DNA of 64,000 bases, taken from contig NZ_CP029176.1 of the NCBI RefSeq assembly GCF_003352165.1, positions 3,417,501 through 3,481,500 on the forward strand, read 5' to 3'. Within the stretch, counting starts at the first letter, position 1. Each line of letters begins with the position of its first letter. The notes beneath the pieces are model-generated. The model did not search any database and was not told the origin of the DNA. It saw only the letters and a program-made list of their open reading frames with translations. Positions 36,517 to 46,168 of the stretch are shown here, in pieces. Made by a program: the position numbers and the translations under genes. This DNA comes from Acidibrevibacterium fodinaquatile. GTDB lineage: Bacteria > Pseudomonadota > Alphaproteobacteria > Acetobacterales > Acetobacteraceae.

Positions 36517-37176
36517 CTACTGCGCGGGAGTGATGCTCGGAGGAGCGGCGGGGGCAAGGGGCGCTGGCGGCGGGGGCGTTGCCGGCACCGCCGCCGCGTC
36601 CTGCGCCGCGGCCACCCCCTCTGACGTTGCCGCGGCGGCGACTGGTGCCGCCGCCGGCACCGGCTTGACCGGCTCCTTCGCCTTGGCGACCTCGGTCGCG
36701 GGATCGACCGGCACGATATAATCCGGCACGATCCGCGCCTGATTGCCGGCGATGACGAGGACGTGCTGGCCGATGGCGAGCGGCACCTCGTCCTTCTGGG
36801 TCACCGAAACCAGCTCGCCGGTGGTCTTGCGGACGATATATTCGAACGCCTTGGTATCAGTCACCGTATGCTCGGCGCCGGCCCCGACCAGCCCGCCGAG
36901 CATGGTGCCGCCGACGGTGCCGAAAGCCTGGCCGAGCGAACTGCCCGGCACCTGGCTGCCGACGATGGCGCCCATCGCGCCGCCGGTCACCGCGCCGACG
37001 GTTTCGGACGAGCTGATCTTGATTTCGCGCACCCCGACAACGACGCCCTGCGCGACCTTATTGGCCTGCTGCACTGCGGTCGTCGCATAGGTGTTGGGCG
37101 AATATGAGCCGCCGCAGCCGGCGAGCGCCGCCAATAAAAGCGCCGCCGGAATACGGGCGGCAAAACGTGCCATCAT
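36517..37176 (-). CDS. SlyB-like outer-membrane lipoprotein with Pro/Ala-rich tail
   Basis: 219 aa. Lipoprotein signal with lipobox LAALAGC. The middle holds the glycine-zipper (SlyB/Rick_17kDa-like) segment VGAVTGGAMGAIVGSQVPG and GGTMLGGLVGAGAEH, expected to form a membrane hairpin. A small beta domain (ITSK-like YIVRKTTGELVSVTQ) is followed by a 65-residue tail rich in Pro and Ala, which may span towards peptidoglycan. Role in envelope integrity is inferred from the family. Confidence 0.8.
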   Translation of the reverse strand: MMARFAARIPAALLLAALAGCGGSYSPNTYATTAVQQANKVAQGVVVGVREIKISSSETVGAVTGGAMGAIVGSQVPGSSLGQAFGTVGGTMLGGLVGAGAEHTVTDTKAFEYIVRKTTGELVSVTQKDEVPLAIGQHVLVIAGNQARIVPDYIVPVDPATEVAKAKEPVKPVPAAAPVAAAATSEGVAAAQDAAAVPATPPPPAPLAPAAPPSITPAQ

Positions 37177-37339
37177 CGATCGTCCCTCGGATCCGGTGCC
37201 GCTGGTAGATAGGATTTTTGCCTGCCGATGTCATCTCCGCCAGGCGCATCGGACGGCGTCATCCGACGCATGCCGGAATTGCGCGGCTGCCTTGCCGGCG
37301 CCCGCATTTGGCCGCAGACTCGCCACCGGGAGAAACGCA

Positions 37340-37605
37340 ATGAGCGACACGGTTCTCGACGTCAAGGGATTACGCTGCCCGCTGCCGGTGCTGCGGGCCA
37401 ATCGGGTGCTGCGCGGCCTCGCGCCCGGCGCCCAGCTGCGCGTGCTCGCGACCGATCGCGCCTCGGTCGCCGATTTTCAGGCATTTTGCCGCGAAACCGG
37501 CCATGCTTTGGTCGCCTTCAGCGAGGAGGCCGGGGTGTTCCGCTTCCTCATCCGCCGCCGCGCCGACGAGCCCGCAAAAAGCCAAGAAAACCCGGAGGCA
37601 CGGCC

Positions 37606-37609
<4 letters not shown>
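37340..37609 (+). CDS. TusA/SirA-like sulfur carrier protein
   Basis: 89 aa. The family motif KGLRCPLPVLRANRVL includes the Cys-Pro-x-Pro that carries persulfide sulfur in TusA proteins. GGGAGAAA-type ribosome site (CGGGAGAAA) precedes ATG 37340. The stop overlaps the start of the deacetylase-like gene (ATGA). Role in tRNA thiolation or general sulfur transfer cannot be separated here. Confidence 0.88.
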
Positions 37610-38532
<923 letters not shown>

Positions 38533-38535
38533 AGC

Positions 38536-38655
38536 GGTTCTTTTTTGAAAAAAAGAACCAAAAAACTTATATCCGTTGGGCAGTGCTTGCAGCACTGCCC
38601 GCTCCGAGGACACGGGGAAAAGTCTTTTTGCTTCTTTTTCGGAAGTCAAAAGAAG
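38536..38655. repeat. Composite intergenic repeat, copy R3 (complete, reverse orientation)
   Basis: Module B (GGTTCTTTTTT, 38536-38559 palindrome), CAAAAAACTTATATCCGTT, a GC hairpin (GGGCAGTGCT 38578-38587, tgc, AGCACTGCCC 38591-38600), GCTCCGAGGA, then AAAAGTCTTTTTG and a decayed module A (38631-38655). Its reverse complement follows copy R2 module by module. It lies between the deacetylase-like and GNAT genes. Confidence 0.87.
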
Positions 38656-38715
38656 AATTTTCTTTATTTCCTTCTCTTTGCCCTAAGCCCCAACACCCCT
38701 TAAAGAGGGCGGGTC

Positions 38716-39345
38716 ATGTCCGATAGCGCTTCCACATCTCCGATCACCATCGAAACCTACACCGGGGCGGCGCTTGCGCCGTTTCTCGGCGATCTCGCGC
38801 GCCTGCGCATCACCGTCTTTCGCGCCTTTCCCTATCTTTACGAGGGCGATGAGGGGTATGAGCGGGGCTATCTCGAAACCTATGTCAAAACACCGCACGC
38901 GGCGGTCATTCTGGCGCGGGCGGGCGGGCGCGTCATCGGGGCTGCGACCTGCCTTCCGCTTGCCGCCGAGAGCGCGAACGTGCAAGCGCCGTTTCGCGCC
39001 CGCGGCCTTGCGCCCGAGCGGTTTTTCTATTTCGGCGAGTCGGTGCTTTTGGCGGACTATCGCGGCCAGGGCATCGGCGTTGCGTTTTTCACCGCCCGCG
39101 AGGCCCATGCAAGCGCGGTCTCGAACGCCGATTTCGCGACGTTCTGCGCCGTCCAGCGCCCGCCCGACCATCCAGCGCGGCCGCCGGATTATGTCCCGCT
39201 CGATTCCTTCTGGCGCAAACGCGGTTTCACCCCGCGCCCCGAGCTTTCCTGCGTGATGCGCTGGCGGGAAGTGGGTGCCACAGAGGAAAGCGAGCATCGT
39301 CTCGGCTTCTGGGTCAAATCTCTCACTGGCGCGCCCCTGCCGTGA
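38716..39345 (+). CDS. GNAT family N-acetyltransferase
   Basis: 209 aa. The acetyl-CoA motif A reads ESVLLADYRGQGIGVAFF (R-G-Q-G-I-G). The N-terminal part (LARLRITVFRAFPYLYEGD) and the late FWRKRGFTPRPELSCVMRW place it in a GNAT group often annotated only by fold. Its stop overlaps the GTG start of the nitrilase-like gene by 4 bp, so the two may act together, for example on an amide or amine. The substrate is unknown. Confidence 0.82.
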   Translation: MSDSASTSPITIETYTGAALAPFLGDLARLRITVFRAFPYLYEGDEGYERGYLETYVKTPHAAVILARAGGRVIGAATCLPLAAESANVQAPFRARGLAPERFFYFGESVLLADYRGQGIGVAFFTAREAHASAVSNADFATFCAVQRPPDHPARPPDYVPLDSFWRKRGFTPRPELSCVMRWREVGATEESEHRLGFWVKSLTGAPLP

Positions 39346-40226
39346 GCGCGCCGGCCCCGCTCACCCTCGCGCTGGCGCAGTATCCGATCGAGCGCGTCGC
39401 CGGCGTTGCCGGGTTCGCGGCAAAGCTCGACCGCCTCGCCGGCGAAGCCAAGGCACGCGGCGCCGATCTCCTGATGCTCGGCGAATACGCCGCGGTCGAG
39501 ATCGCCGGTGCCGCGGTCAAAACCCCCGATGTCGCCGCCGAACTCGCGCTCGTCACCGCCGAAGCGGACGCCTTGATCACCGTGATGCGCGAGTGCGCCC
39601 GCCGCCATCGCCTCTGGCTGCTGCCCGGGACACTGCCAATGGCGGCGGCGGGCGCGGTTCGCAACCGCGCGCCGCTGATCGACGAGCGGGGTGGGATCGC
39701 GTTCCAGGAGAAGCGGGTGATGACCCGGTTCGAGGCCGAAGAATGGCGGGTTTCGCCGGGGGCGCCGCCGGCGGTCTTTGAAACCCGCTGGGGTCTGCTT
39801 GGCATCGCGATCTGCTATGACGTCGAATTCCCGCCCCTGGTGCGCGCCCAGGTCGAGGTGGGGGCGTGGCTCATTCTCTGCCCGAGCTGCACCGATACGA
39901 TCGCCGGCTTCAACCGCGTGCGGCTCGCGGCGCGCGCCCGTGCCCTGGAAAACCAATGCTACGTCGCGATCGCGCCGACCGTCGGGCTTGCGCCCTGGTC
40001 GGCGACCCTCGATGTCAATCGCGGCTATGCTGGCGCTTTTGGGCCGGTCGATCGCGGCTTTCCCGAGGATGGCGTTCTCGCGCGTGGCGCGCTCGATGCG
40101 CCGGACATGGTCATCATCCATCTCGATCCGACGCGGCTTGCGCGGGTGCGAGCGGACGGCGGGGTGCGCAACCACGCCGATTGGCCGGCGCCGGTGCCCG
40201 CCCCCGCGCGCCTTTGCCCACGCTGA
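39342..40226 (+). CDS. Carbon-nitrogen hydrolase (nitrilase superfamily amidase)
   Basis: 294 aa with GTG start overlapping the GNAT stop (GTGA). The Glu-Lys-Cys triad is complete: E48 in LMLGEYA, K124 in FQEKRVMTRFE, C158 in AICYDVEFP. Sequence around the Cys and the segment CTDTIAGFNRVRLAARARALENQ indicate an amidase or omega-amidase-like branch rather than a true nitrilase. Confidence 0.88.
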   Translation: MSAPAPLTLALAQYPIERVAGVAGFAAKLDRLAGEAKARGADLLMLGEYAAVEIAGAAVKTPDVAAELALVTAEADALITVMRECARRHRLWLLPGTLPMAAAGAVRNRAPLIDERGGIAFQEKRVMTRFEAEEWRVSPGAPPAVFETRWGLLGIAICYDVEFPPLVRAQVEVGAWLILCPSCTDTIAGFNRVRLAARARALENQCYVAIAPTVGLAPWSATLDVNRGYAGAFGPVDRGFPEDGVLARGALDAPDMVIIHLDPTRLARVRADGGVRNHADWPAPVPAPARLCPR

Positions 40227-40236
40227 GCGCGGCGCG

Positions 40237-41382
40237 ATGCCGCTGATCTATCTTCTCGCCGGCGAGCATAGCGGCGACGTGCTCGGGGCGCGGCTGATGG
40301 CGGCGCTGCGCGCTGCGCGGCCGGATCTCGATTTCGCCGGCATCGGCGGGCCACGCATGGCGGCGCTCGGATTTTCCAGCCTATTTCCGATGCACGAACT
40401 CGCGGTCATGGGGCTGGTCGAAATCGTGCCGCGGCTTTGGCGACTGCGCCGGCGGATGGCTGAGACGGTGGCCGATATCGCGGCCCGCCGCCCCGCGATC
40501 GTGGTAACGATCGACAGCCCCGGTTTCGCGCTTCGTCTGCTGCGCCGGATCGCACCACTCGGCGTCACGCGCGTCCATTACGTCGCACCCCAAGTCTGGG
40601 CCTGGCGCGAGAGTCGGGTGCGGCGCTTTCCCGGGCTTTGGGACCGCCTCCTCTGCCTCTTGCCGTTCGAGCCCGACTATTTCGCGCGCTTTGGCCTCGA
40701 TGCCCGTTTCGTCGGCCACCCGGTTTTGGAATCAGGCGCCGATCAGGGCAATGGTGCGCGGTTTCGCGCCGCCCATGGCATCGCCGCCGACGCGCCTTTG
40801 GTGATCCTGATGCCCGGCAGCCGGCCGAGCGAGGCCGGGCGGCTCCTGCCGGTCTACGGCCAAACGGTCGCACTGCTCGCCGCGCGGTTTCCTTCTCTCG
40901 TCCCGGTCGTGCCGGCGGCGGGCGCGGTTGCGCAAGCGGTCGCGCGCGCGGCCGCCGACTGGCCGATAAAGCCCCTAGTGGTGAGCGAGATCGCGGGCAA
41001 GCACGATGCCTTCGCCGCGGCCAGCGCGGCGCTGACCAAATCCGGCACCTCGACCCTGGAATTGGCACTCGCCGGCGCGCCGATGGCGGTGACCTACCGC
41101 GTCAATGCGCTCACCGCGATGATCGCGCGGCGGCTGATCCGCGTCCCACACGTCGCGATGGTCAATCTGCTCGCCGGGCGCGAAGTGGTGCCGGAATTGC
41201 TGCAGGAGAATTGCTCGCCCGAACGCCTGGCCGCGACCGTCTCCGGCCTGATCACCACGCCGGCGCTGGCGGCGGCGCAGCGTGAGGCGTTTCGCGCCGT
41301 GCTCGCAACCCTGCGCCCGCCTGCCGGCCTGCCCTCAGAGGCCGCCGCCGCCGCCGTCCTCGAGAGTCTGGAGCAAGCCTGA
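40237..41382 (+). CDS. lpxB: Lipid-A-disaccharide synthase
   Basis: GT19 enzyme joining UDP-diacylglucosamine and lipid X in the Raetz pathway, 381 aa, usual length. Family markers are LLAGEHSGDVLGARLMAAL, FAGIGGPRMAALG, VHYVAPQVWAW, FVGHPVLE, LMPGSRPSE and KSGTSTLELALAGAPM. Peripheral inner-membrane enzyme. Its last 48 bp overlap the end of the convergent Gfo/Idh gene. Other lpx genes are not in the window. Confidence 0.94.
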   Translation: MPLIYLLAGEHSGDVLGARLMAALRAARPDLDFAGIGGPRMAALGFSSLFPMHELAVMGLVEIVPRLWRLRRRMAETVADIAARRPAIVVTIDSPGFALRLLRRIAPLGVTRVHYVAPQVWAWRESRVRRFPGLWDRLLCLLPFEPDYFARFGLDARFVGHPVLESGADQGNGARFRAAHGIAADAPLVILMPGSRPSEAGRLLPVYGQTVALLAARFPSLVPVVPAAGAVAQAVARAAADWPIKPLVVSEIAGKHDAFAAASAALTKSGTSTLELALAGAPMAVTYRVNALTAMIARRLIRVPHVAMVNLLAGREVVPELLQENCSPERLAATVSGLITTPALAAAQREAFRAVLATLRPPAGLPSEAAAAAVLESLEQA

Positions 41383-42357
41383 GGCGAGGGCGACGGCGCG
41401 CGAGGCCGCCATGCTTTCGGCGACCGCAAGGGCTGCGGCCAGCGCCCGCCGCCCAGCGGCGGCATCGACGACGACCGGCGCGCCATCGAGGATCGCGGCG
41501 ATAAAGGCGGCGTGTTCGGCTTCGAGCGCGTCATGCTCACGCCAGCTCGTCTCCTCGATGCGATAGCCCTGCCCGCCGGGAATCGGGAGACCCCGCTCGC
41601 GCCCGATCAGCATCAATTTGCGGTCGACGAAATTGACCGACATATAGCCCTTTTGCGCGAATAGCCGCATCTTGCGCTCGGTTTTAAGCGAAATCCGGCT
41701 CGCCGTGATGGTCGCGACAGCGCCGTTTTCGAACCGCACGCGGGCATTGGCGATGTCTTCATGGGCGCTTGCGATCGGCGCGCCGACCGCATCGATGCTG
41801 GCGATCTCGCTTTGCACCAGGGCGAGCACGAGATCGAGATCGTGGATCATGAGGTCGAGGATCACCGAGACATCGGTGCCGCGCGGCTTGAAGGGCGCAA
41901 TACGGGTCGCCTCGATATAAAGCGGGTTTTGCATCCGTGCCGCGACCGCCGCGTATTCGGCGCTGTAGCGCACCAAATGCCCGACCTGGAGCACGCGTCC
42001 GCCGGCTTTGGCGCGGGCGGCGAGTTCATCGGCCTGGTCGAGGCTGGCGGCGATCGGCTTTTCCACCAGCACATGCTTGCCCGCCGAAAGCGCTTCCGCC
42101 GCGAGCGCGAAATGCGCCTCCGCTGGCGCTGCGATGACGACGGCATCGGACGCGGCGAGGAGATCTTTGAGCGCGAGCGCCGGCGCGCGCGTCTCGCGCG
42201 CGAGCGCTTGCGCCCGCGCGGGATCGGTATCGGTGACGCCCGCGAGCACCGCGCGCTTGGCGGCGGCGAGTTTGAGGGCATGAAACCGCCCGAAATGCCC
42301 GGCCCCGATCACCCCGACCCTTACCACGCCGCCGCCCTCCGCCATTGCGTGGAACAT
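41335..42357 (-). CDS. Gfo/Idh/MocA-family NAD(P)-dependent oxidoreductase
   Basis: About 340 aa. The Rossmann motif VRVGVIGAGHFGRFH is at the N-terminus and the family catalytic motif HVLVEKPIAASLDQA includes the active-site EKP. GTDVSVILDLMIHDLDL has the conserved D...H pair. Starts at 42357 and 42345 are both open and neither has a strong ribosome site. Position next to lpxB suggests sugar-nucleotide or polysaccharide chemistry, which is inference only. Confidence 0.85.
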   Translation of the reverse strand: MFHAMAEGGGVVRVGVIGAGHFGRFHALKLAAAKRAVLAGVTDTDPARAQALARETRAPALALKDLLAASDAVVIAAPAEAHFALAAEALSAGKHVLVEKPIAASLDQADELAARAKAGGRVLQVGHLVRYSAEYAAVAARMQNPLYIEATRIAPFKPRGTDVSVILDLMIHDLDLVLALVQSEIASIDAVGAPIASAHEDIANARVRFENGAVATITASRISLKTERKMRLFAQKGYMSVNFVDRKLMLIGRERGLPIPGGQGYRIEETSWREHDALEAEHAAFIAAILDGAPVVVDAAAGRRALAAALAVAESMAASRAVALASGLLQTLEDGGGGGL

Positions 42358-42483
42358 CGGTAGCAGCCTTGGCGAAGAGGGGCCAGAGATGCCTCGCATC
42401 GCGGCGGTTGCGCGCCGGGTTGCAATCCTCCTTGCGGCTCGTCATTCTCCGCCGCCATTCGCGAGGGGAGTCCGCCATCCGCC

Positions 42484-44067
42484 ATGCTCAGCTTCAGCCG
42501 CCTCAAAATCACGCTGATCCTTGGAATCTGCGTCCTTGGCGCGCTGTTCTGCCTGCCCAATCTCATCCGTGCGCCGGCACCTTGGCTGCCCTGGCGGCAG
42601 GTCCATCTCGGGCTCGACCTGCAAGGGGGCAGCTATCTGCTTTTGGAAGTCGATACCAAGGCGGTGCTGCGCGAGCGGCTCGAAGGCCTCGTCGATACCA
42701 CGCGGCGCACCCTGCTTGCCGCCAATATCGGCTATCTCCGCCTCGGCGCCGAGCCCGACCAGAACCGCGTCGTCTTCCATCTTCGTGACCCGGCGCAGCA
42801 GGCGCCAGCGCTCGCCGCGTTGCGCACGGCGCTTGGCCTCGGCCAGGCGAACACGGCGCCGGGGCAGGAGGAGGTGAGCGTCGCGCCCTTCGCGACTGAC
42901 GCGATCGCGCTCACGCTCTCGCCGGTCGCGATCACCGAGCGGGCCAACGCCGCGATCACGCAATCGATCGAGATCGTCCGCCGGCGCATCGATGAAACCG
43001 GCGTGATCGACCCCGAAATCGCCCGCCAGGGCGACGACCGCATCATCGTCCAGCTCCCCGGCATCTCGGACCCGGAGCGGATCAAAGCGTTGCTCGGCCA
43101 GACCGCGAAAATGACCTTCCATCTGCTCGATGCCGAGGCCAATCCCGCCGCCGGCCCGGCGCCGCCGGGGGTCGAGTTCCTGCCGCTCGCCGACCAGCCG
43201 GGGGCGAAACTCCCGGTCAGGAAGCATGTCGAGGTCGATGGCGCCAATCTCACCGACGCCCGCGCCGGCCAGAACCCGCAGACCGGGGACTGGGTGGTGA
43301 ATTTCACCTTCGACAGCATCGGCGCCCGGCGTTTCGCCGACACCACCCGCGCCAATGTCGGCAAACCCTTCGCCATCGTCCTCGACAACAAGGTGATCAG
43401 CGCCCCCGTCATCCGCGAGCCGATCACCGGCGGGCGCGGGCAGATTTCGGGCCGGTTCGATGCCAAGACCGCGACCGATCTCGCACTTTTACTCCGCGCC
43501 GGGGCCCTCCCCGCGCCGCTCACCGTCGTCGAGGAGCGGAGCGTGGGGCCGGAACTCGGCGCCGATTCGATCCGCGCCGGGGCGATCGCGCTCGCCGTCG
43601 GCTTCGTCCTCGTCATCGCCTTCATGGCGGTGTTTTATGGGCTGTTCGGCTGGATCGCCAATCTCGCGCTGGTCGCCAATCTGATCCTGATGCTCGCTGT
43701 GCTCTCGCTTTTACAGGCGACGCTGACGCTCCCCGGCATGGCCGGCATCCTGCTCACACTCGGGATGGCGGTCGATGCCAATATTCTGATCAATGAGCGC
43801 ATCCGCGAGGAGGTGAAGAATGGCCGAACGCCGCTTGGCGCCTTGGAGGCCGGATTTTCCCGCGCCTACAGCACCATTCTCGACAGCAACGTGACGGCGC
43901 TGCTCGCCCATGTCATGCTGTTCGTCTTCGGCACCGGCCCGGTGCGCGGCTTCGCCGTTACCATCACCGTCGGCATCGTGACGACATTATTCACCGCGAC
44001 ATTGCTCGCCCGCCTGATCATGGTACGCTGGTATGCCGCGACGCGCCCCGCCCTTCTGCCGGTATAA
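42484..44067 (+). CDS. secD: Protein translocase subunit SecD
   Basis: RND-like accessory subunit of SecYEG that uses the proton gradient to help protein export; 527 aa. An N-terminal membrane helix, the P1 head (LGLDLQGGSYLLLEVD, RRRIDETGVIDPEIARQG), and five C-terminal helices with the motif GADSIRAGAIA and GMAVDANILINERIREE (functional Asp in the fourth helix region). It lies 4 bp before secF. Confidence 0.96.
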   Translation: MLSFSRLKITLILGICVLGALFCLPNLIRAPAPWLPWRQVHLGLDLQGGSYLLLEVDTKAVLRERLEGLVDTTRRTLLAANIGYLRLGAEPDQNRVVFHLRDPAQQAPALAALRTALGLGQANTAPGQEEVSVAPFATDAIALTLSPVAITERANAAITQSIEIVRRRIDETGVIDPEIARQGDDRIIVQLPGISDPERIKALLGQTAKMTFHLLDAEANPAAGPAPPGVEFLPLADQPGAKLPVRKHVEVDGANLTDARAGQNPQTGDWVVNFTFDSIGARRFADTTRANVGKPFAIVLDNKVISAPVIREPITGGRGQISGRFDAKTATDLALLLRAGALPAPLTVVEERSVGPELGADSIRAGAIALAVGFVLVIAFMAVFYGLFGWIANLALVANLILMLAVLSLLQATLTLPGMAGILLTLGMAVDANILINERIREEVKNGRTPLGALEAGFSRAYSTILDSNVTALLAHVMLFVFGTGPVRGFAVTITVGIVTTLFTATLLARLIMVRWYAATRPALLPV

Positions 44068-44071
44068 TCCC

Positions 44072-45043
44072 ATGTTTTTGCGCCCGCTGTTTCGTATCGT
44101 CCCCGATGGCACCAAGATCGCCTTCATGCGCGGGCGGTTTCTCGGCCTATTAGTCTCGGCCCTGCTCTCCAGCCTCTCGGTCGTGCTGTTTTTCTATCCC
44201 GGGCTCAATCTCGGGATCGATTTCCGGGGCGGCATCGTGATCGAGGCGAAAACGCCGGGGCCGGCGGATTTCACCAAAATCCGCGCAGCCCTCGCCGGCC
44301 AGCGCATCACCGGCGCCGGCGTGCAAAGCTTCGGCGGGCCGGACGACATCCTGATCCGGCTCGAAAACCCGAAAAGCGAAACCGCGACCCAAGCCAGCGC
44401 CGATCGCGTCCGCGCCGCCCTCGCCGAGGCTTTTCCCGGCACCAAGGTGATGCGCGTCGATGCCGTGGGCTCGAGCGTTTCGGCGGAGCTGTTCCGGAAC
44501 GGCATGCTGGCGCTGGCCATCAGCCTCGTCATGATCCTCGCCTATATCTGGTTCCGCTTCGAGTGGGAGTTCGCGGTCGGCGCGGTGGTGACGCTGCTGC
44601 TCGACATCACCAAAACCATCGGCTTTCTCGCCATCACCCGCCTTCCCTTCGATCTCGTGATGGTCGCGGCGATCCTCACCATTCTCGGCTATTCCACCAA
44701 CGACAAGGTCGTGGTCTATGACCGGGTGCGCGAAAACCTGCGCAAATACAAGACCATGCCGCTCCGCGCACTGATCGATCTCTCGATCAACGAAACCCTA
44801 AACCGCACCCTCGGCACCTCGATGACGGTGTTCCTCGCGAGCCTGCCGCTCGCGCTCTTTGGCGGCAGCACGCTTTCGGCGTTTGCCTGGACGATGCTGT
44901 TTGGCATCATCGTCGGCACCTCGTCCTCGATCTTCATCGCCGCCCCCATCCTGCTCTTCCTCGGCGAACACCGGCTGCGCAAAGATGCCCACGCCCCGCG
45001 CCCGGCCAAACCCACCGCCGCTCGCCTCAAGGGGGGCACCTGA
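44072..45043 (+). CDS. secF: Protein translocase subunit SecF
   Basis: 323 aa partner of SecD. The LGIDFRGGIVIE motif follows the first helix; AVGSSVSAELFRNGMLALA and YSTNDKVVVYDRVRENLRKY are diagnostic, and INETLNRTLGTSMTVFLAS completes the helix set. ATG 44072 lies 4 bp after the secD stop, so the pair is co-translated. Confidence 0.95.
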   Translation: MFLRPLFRIVPDGTKIAFMRGRFLGLLVSALLSSLSVVLFFYPGLNLGIDFRGGIVIEAKTPGPADFTKIRAALAGQRITGAGVQSFGGPDDILIRLENPKSETATQASADRVRAALAEAFPGTKVMRVDAVGSSVSAELFRNGMLALAISLVMILAYIWFRFEWEFAVGAVVTLLLDITKTIGFLAITRLPFDLVMVAAILTILGYSTNDKVVVYDRVRENLRKYKTMPLRALIDLSINETLNRTLGTSMTVFLASLPLALFGGSTLSAFAWTMLFGIIVGTSSSIFIAAPILLFLGEHRLRKDAHAPRPAKPTAARLKGGT

Positions 45044-45115
45044 GGGAGGGCGTCAAGAGGGCCGCCGTCCCTCTGCGTTAGTTTATTTTTCATCTCATGT
45101 GCCGATCATCGCGGC

Positions 45116-46099
45116 ATGGAGAACTCGCCCGAGATCTGCACGCTCAGCCATCCGGTCTTCAAACGCTTCGGCCTCCCGGTGTTCCAGCGCGCCGAAACCG
45201 ATGGCGAAGCGGTAATGACGGTGCCGCTCGGCGAAAAGAACGTCTCGCTGCCGCTCCGCGCCCTGCGGCGGGAATTTTCCATCGCCGCCAATACCCCGGA
45301 TGGCCGCGTGCTTGACCTGATCGTCGCAGCCCTCGATTTCGTCACCCAGATCCGGCTCGGCGATCCCTTTCCCGCCGAGATCCTGACCGGGGAAGCGAGT
45401 TGGGAGCCGGCGCCGGTGCATTTCCAGATCGCTCTCGCCCGGCTCCGCCTCGCCCTCGTCGCCTGGATCACCGATGGCACGGAAACCGGCAAATCCACCG
45501 ATCCCGCCGCTCTTCTGGCGATGGTCGAAGATCCCGCCTTCCGCCCGCGCATCCAGGAAGCCTTCGAACGGGCGGCCTCGGCGCTTGGCCTTGCCGGCCC
45601 CGACGCGGTGGTCGAGGCGATCGAGACGCTCGCCCAGGAACTCGCCTATGTCGAGGCATTGCGCGCCCGCTTGCTGGTGCGCAGCCAAGACGTCCTACGC
45701 AAGGTCAGCGAAATCCAGTCTCATTGGCGCGGTGACACCTCGCACGGCGAAACCATCTCCCAGGTGCAGCGCCTGCTCCTCCGCGCGGTGCGCCAATTCA
45801 CCACCCGCTTCGAGGAACTCGATGCCCAGACCGGCGAAGTCATCGCAGCCCTTCGCAACGACGAGAACCAGAGGAGCTTCATCCGCGCCAACCGTGACTG
45901 GCTCTACCAATGCTTTCGCGGCTGGGAGCCGATCCTCGACGCCTGGGCCGACACCAACGAAATCACCGACCGCGACCAATGGGCGCTGATCGAACGCACC
46001 TACCGCTTCCTCGCCCCCCGTTACATGACGGTCAAGGAATGGACCTCAGAAAGCCAAGCCACATCGCGGAAAAAAGCTCGCGCGCAGATGGTGTGGTGA
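45116..46099 (+). CDS. Conserved-looking protein of unknown function
   Basis: 327 aa, not recognised. No signal peptide and no membrane segment. The sequence is mostly helical by eye: an N-terminal beta-rich 60 residues (LSHPVFKRFGLPVFQRAE...), then long amphipathic helices (about 130-270) rich in Glu, Arg and Leu, for example EAIETLAQELAYVEALRARL. Trp-rich patches near the end (RDWLYQCFRGWEPILDAW) and a basic tail are visible. It follows secF by 72 bp on the same strand and ends at repeat R4. Codon use and GC look like the neighbours, so it is probably a native gene. Confidence 0.6.
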   Translation: MENSPEICTLSHPVFKRFGLPVFQRAETDGEAVMTVPLGEKNVSLPLRALRREFSIAANTPDGRVLDLIVAALDFVTQIRLGDPFPAEILTGEASWEPAPVHFQIALARLRLALVAWITDGTETGKSTDPAALLAMVEDPAFRPRIQEAFERAASALGLAGPDAVVEAIETLAQELAYVEALRARLLVRSQDVLRKVSEIQSHWRGDTSHGETISQVQRLLLRAVRQFTTRFEELDAQTGEVIAALRNDENQRSFIRANRDWLYQCFRGWEPILDAWADTNEITDRDQWALIERTYRFLAPRYMTVKEWTSESQATSRKKARAQMVW

Positions 46100-46119
46100 A
46101 GATATCAGGGGAAAGAATT

Positions 46120-46150
46120 GTTCTTTTTTGAAAAAAAGAACCAAAAAACG
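46120..46150. repeat. Composite intergenic repeat, copy R4 (module B only)
   Basis: GTTCTTTTTTG followed by AAAAAAAGAACC and AAAAAACGTT, in the same orientation as R3. It sits between two convergent genes, where it could also stop transcription, but half the family lies elsewhere. Confidence 0.8.
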
Positions 46151-46168
46151 TTCGTCACGTAGCTTTTT

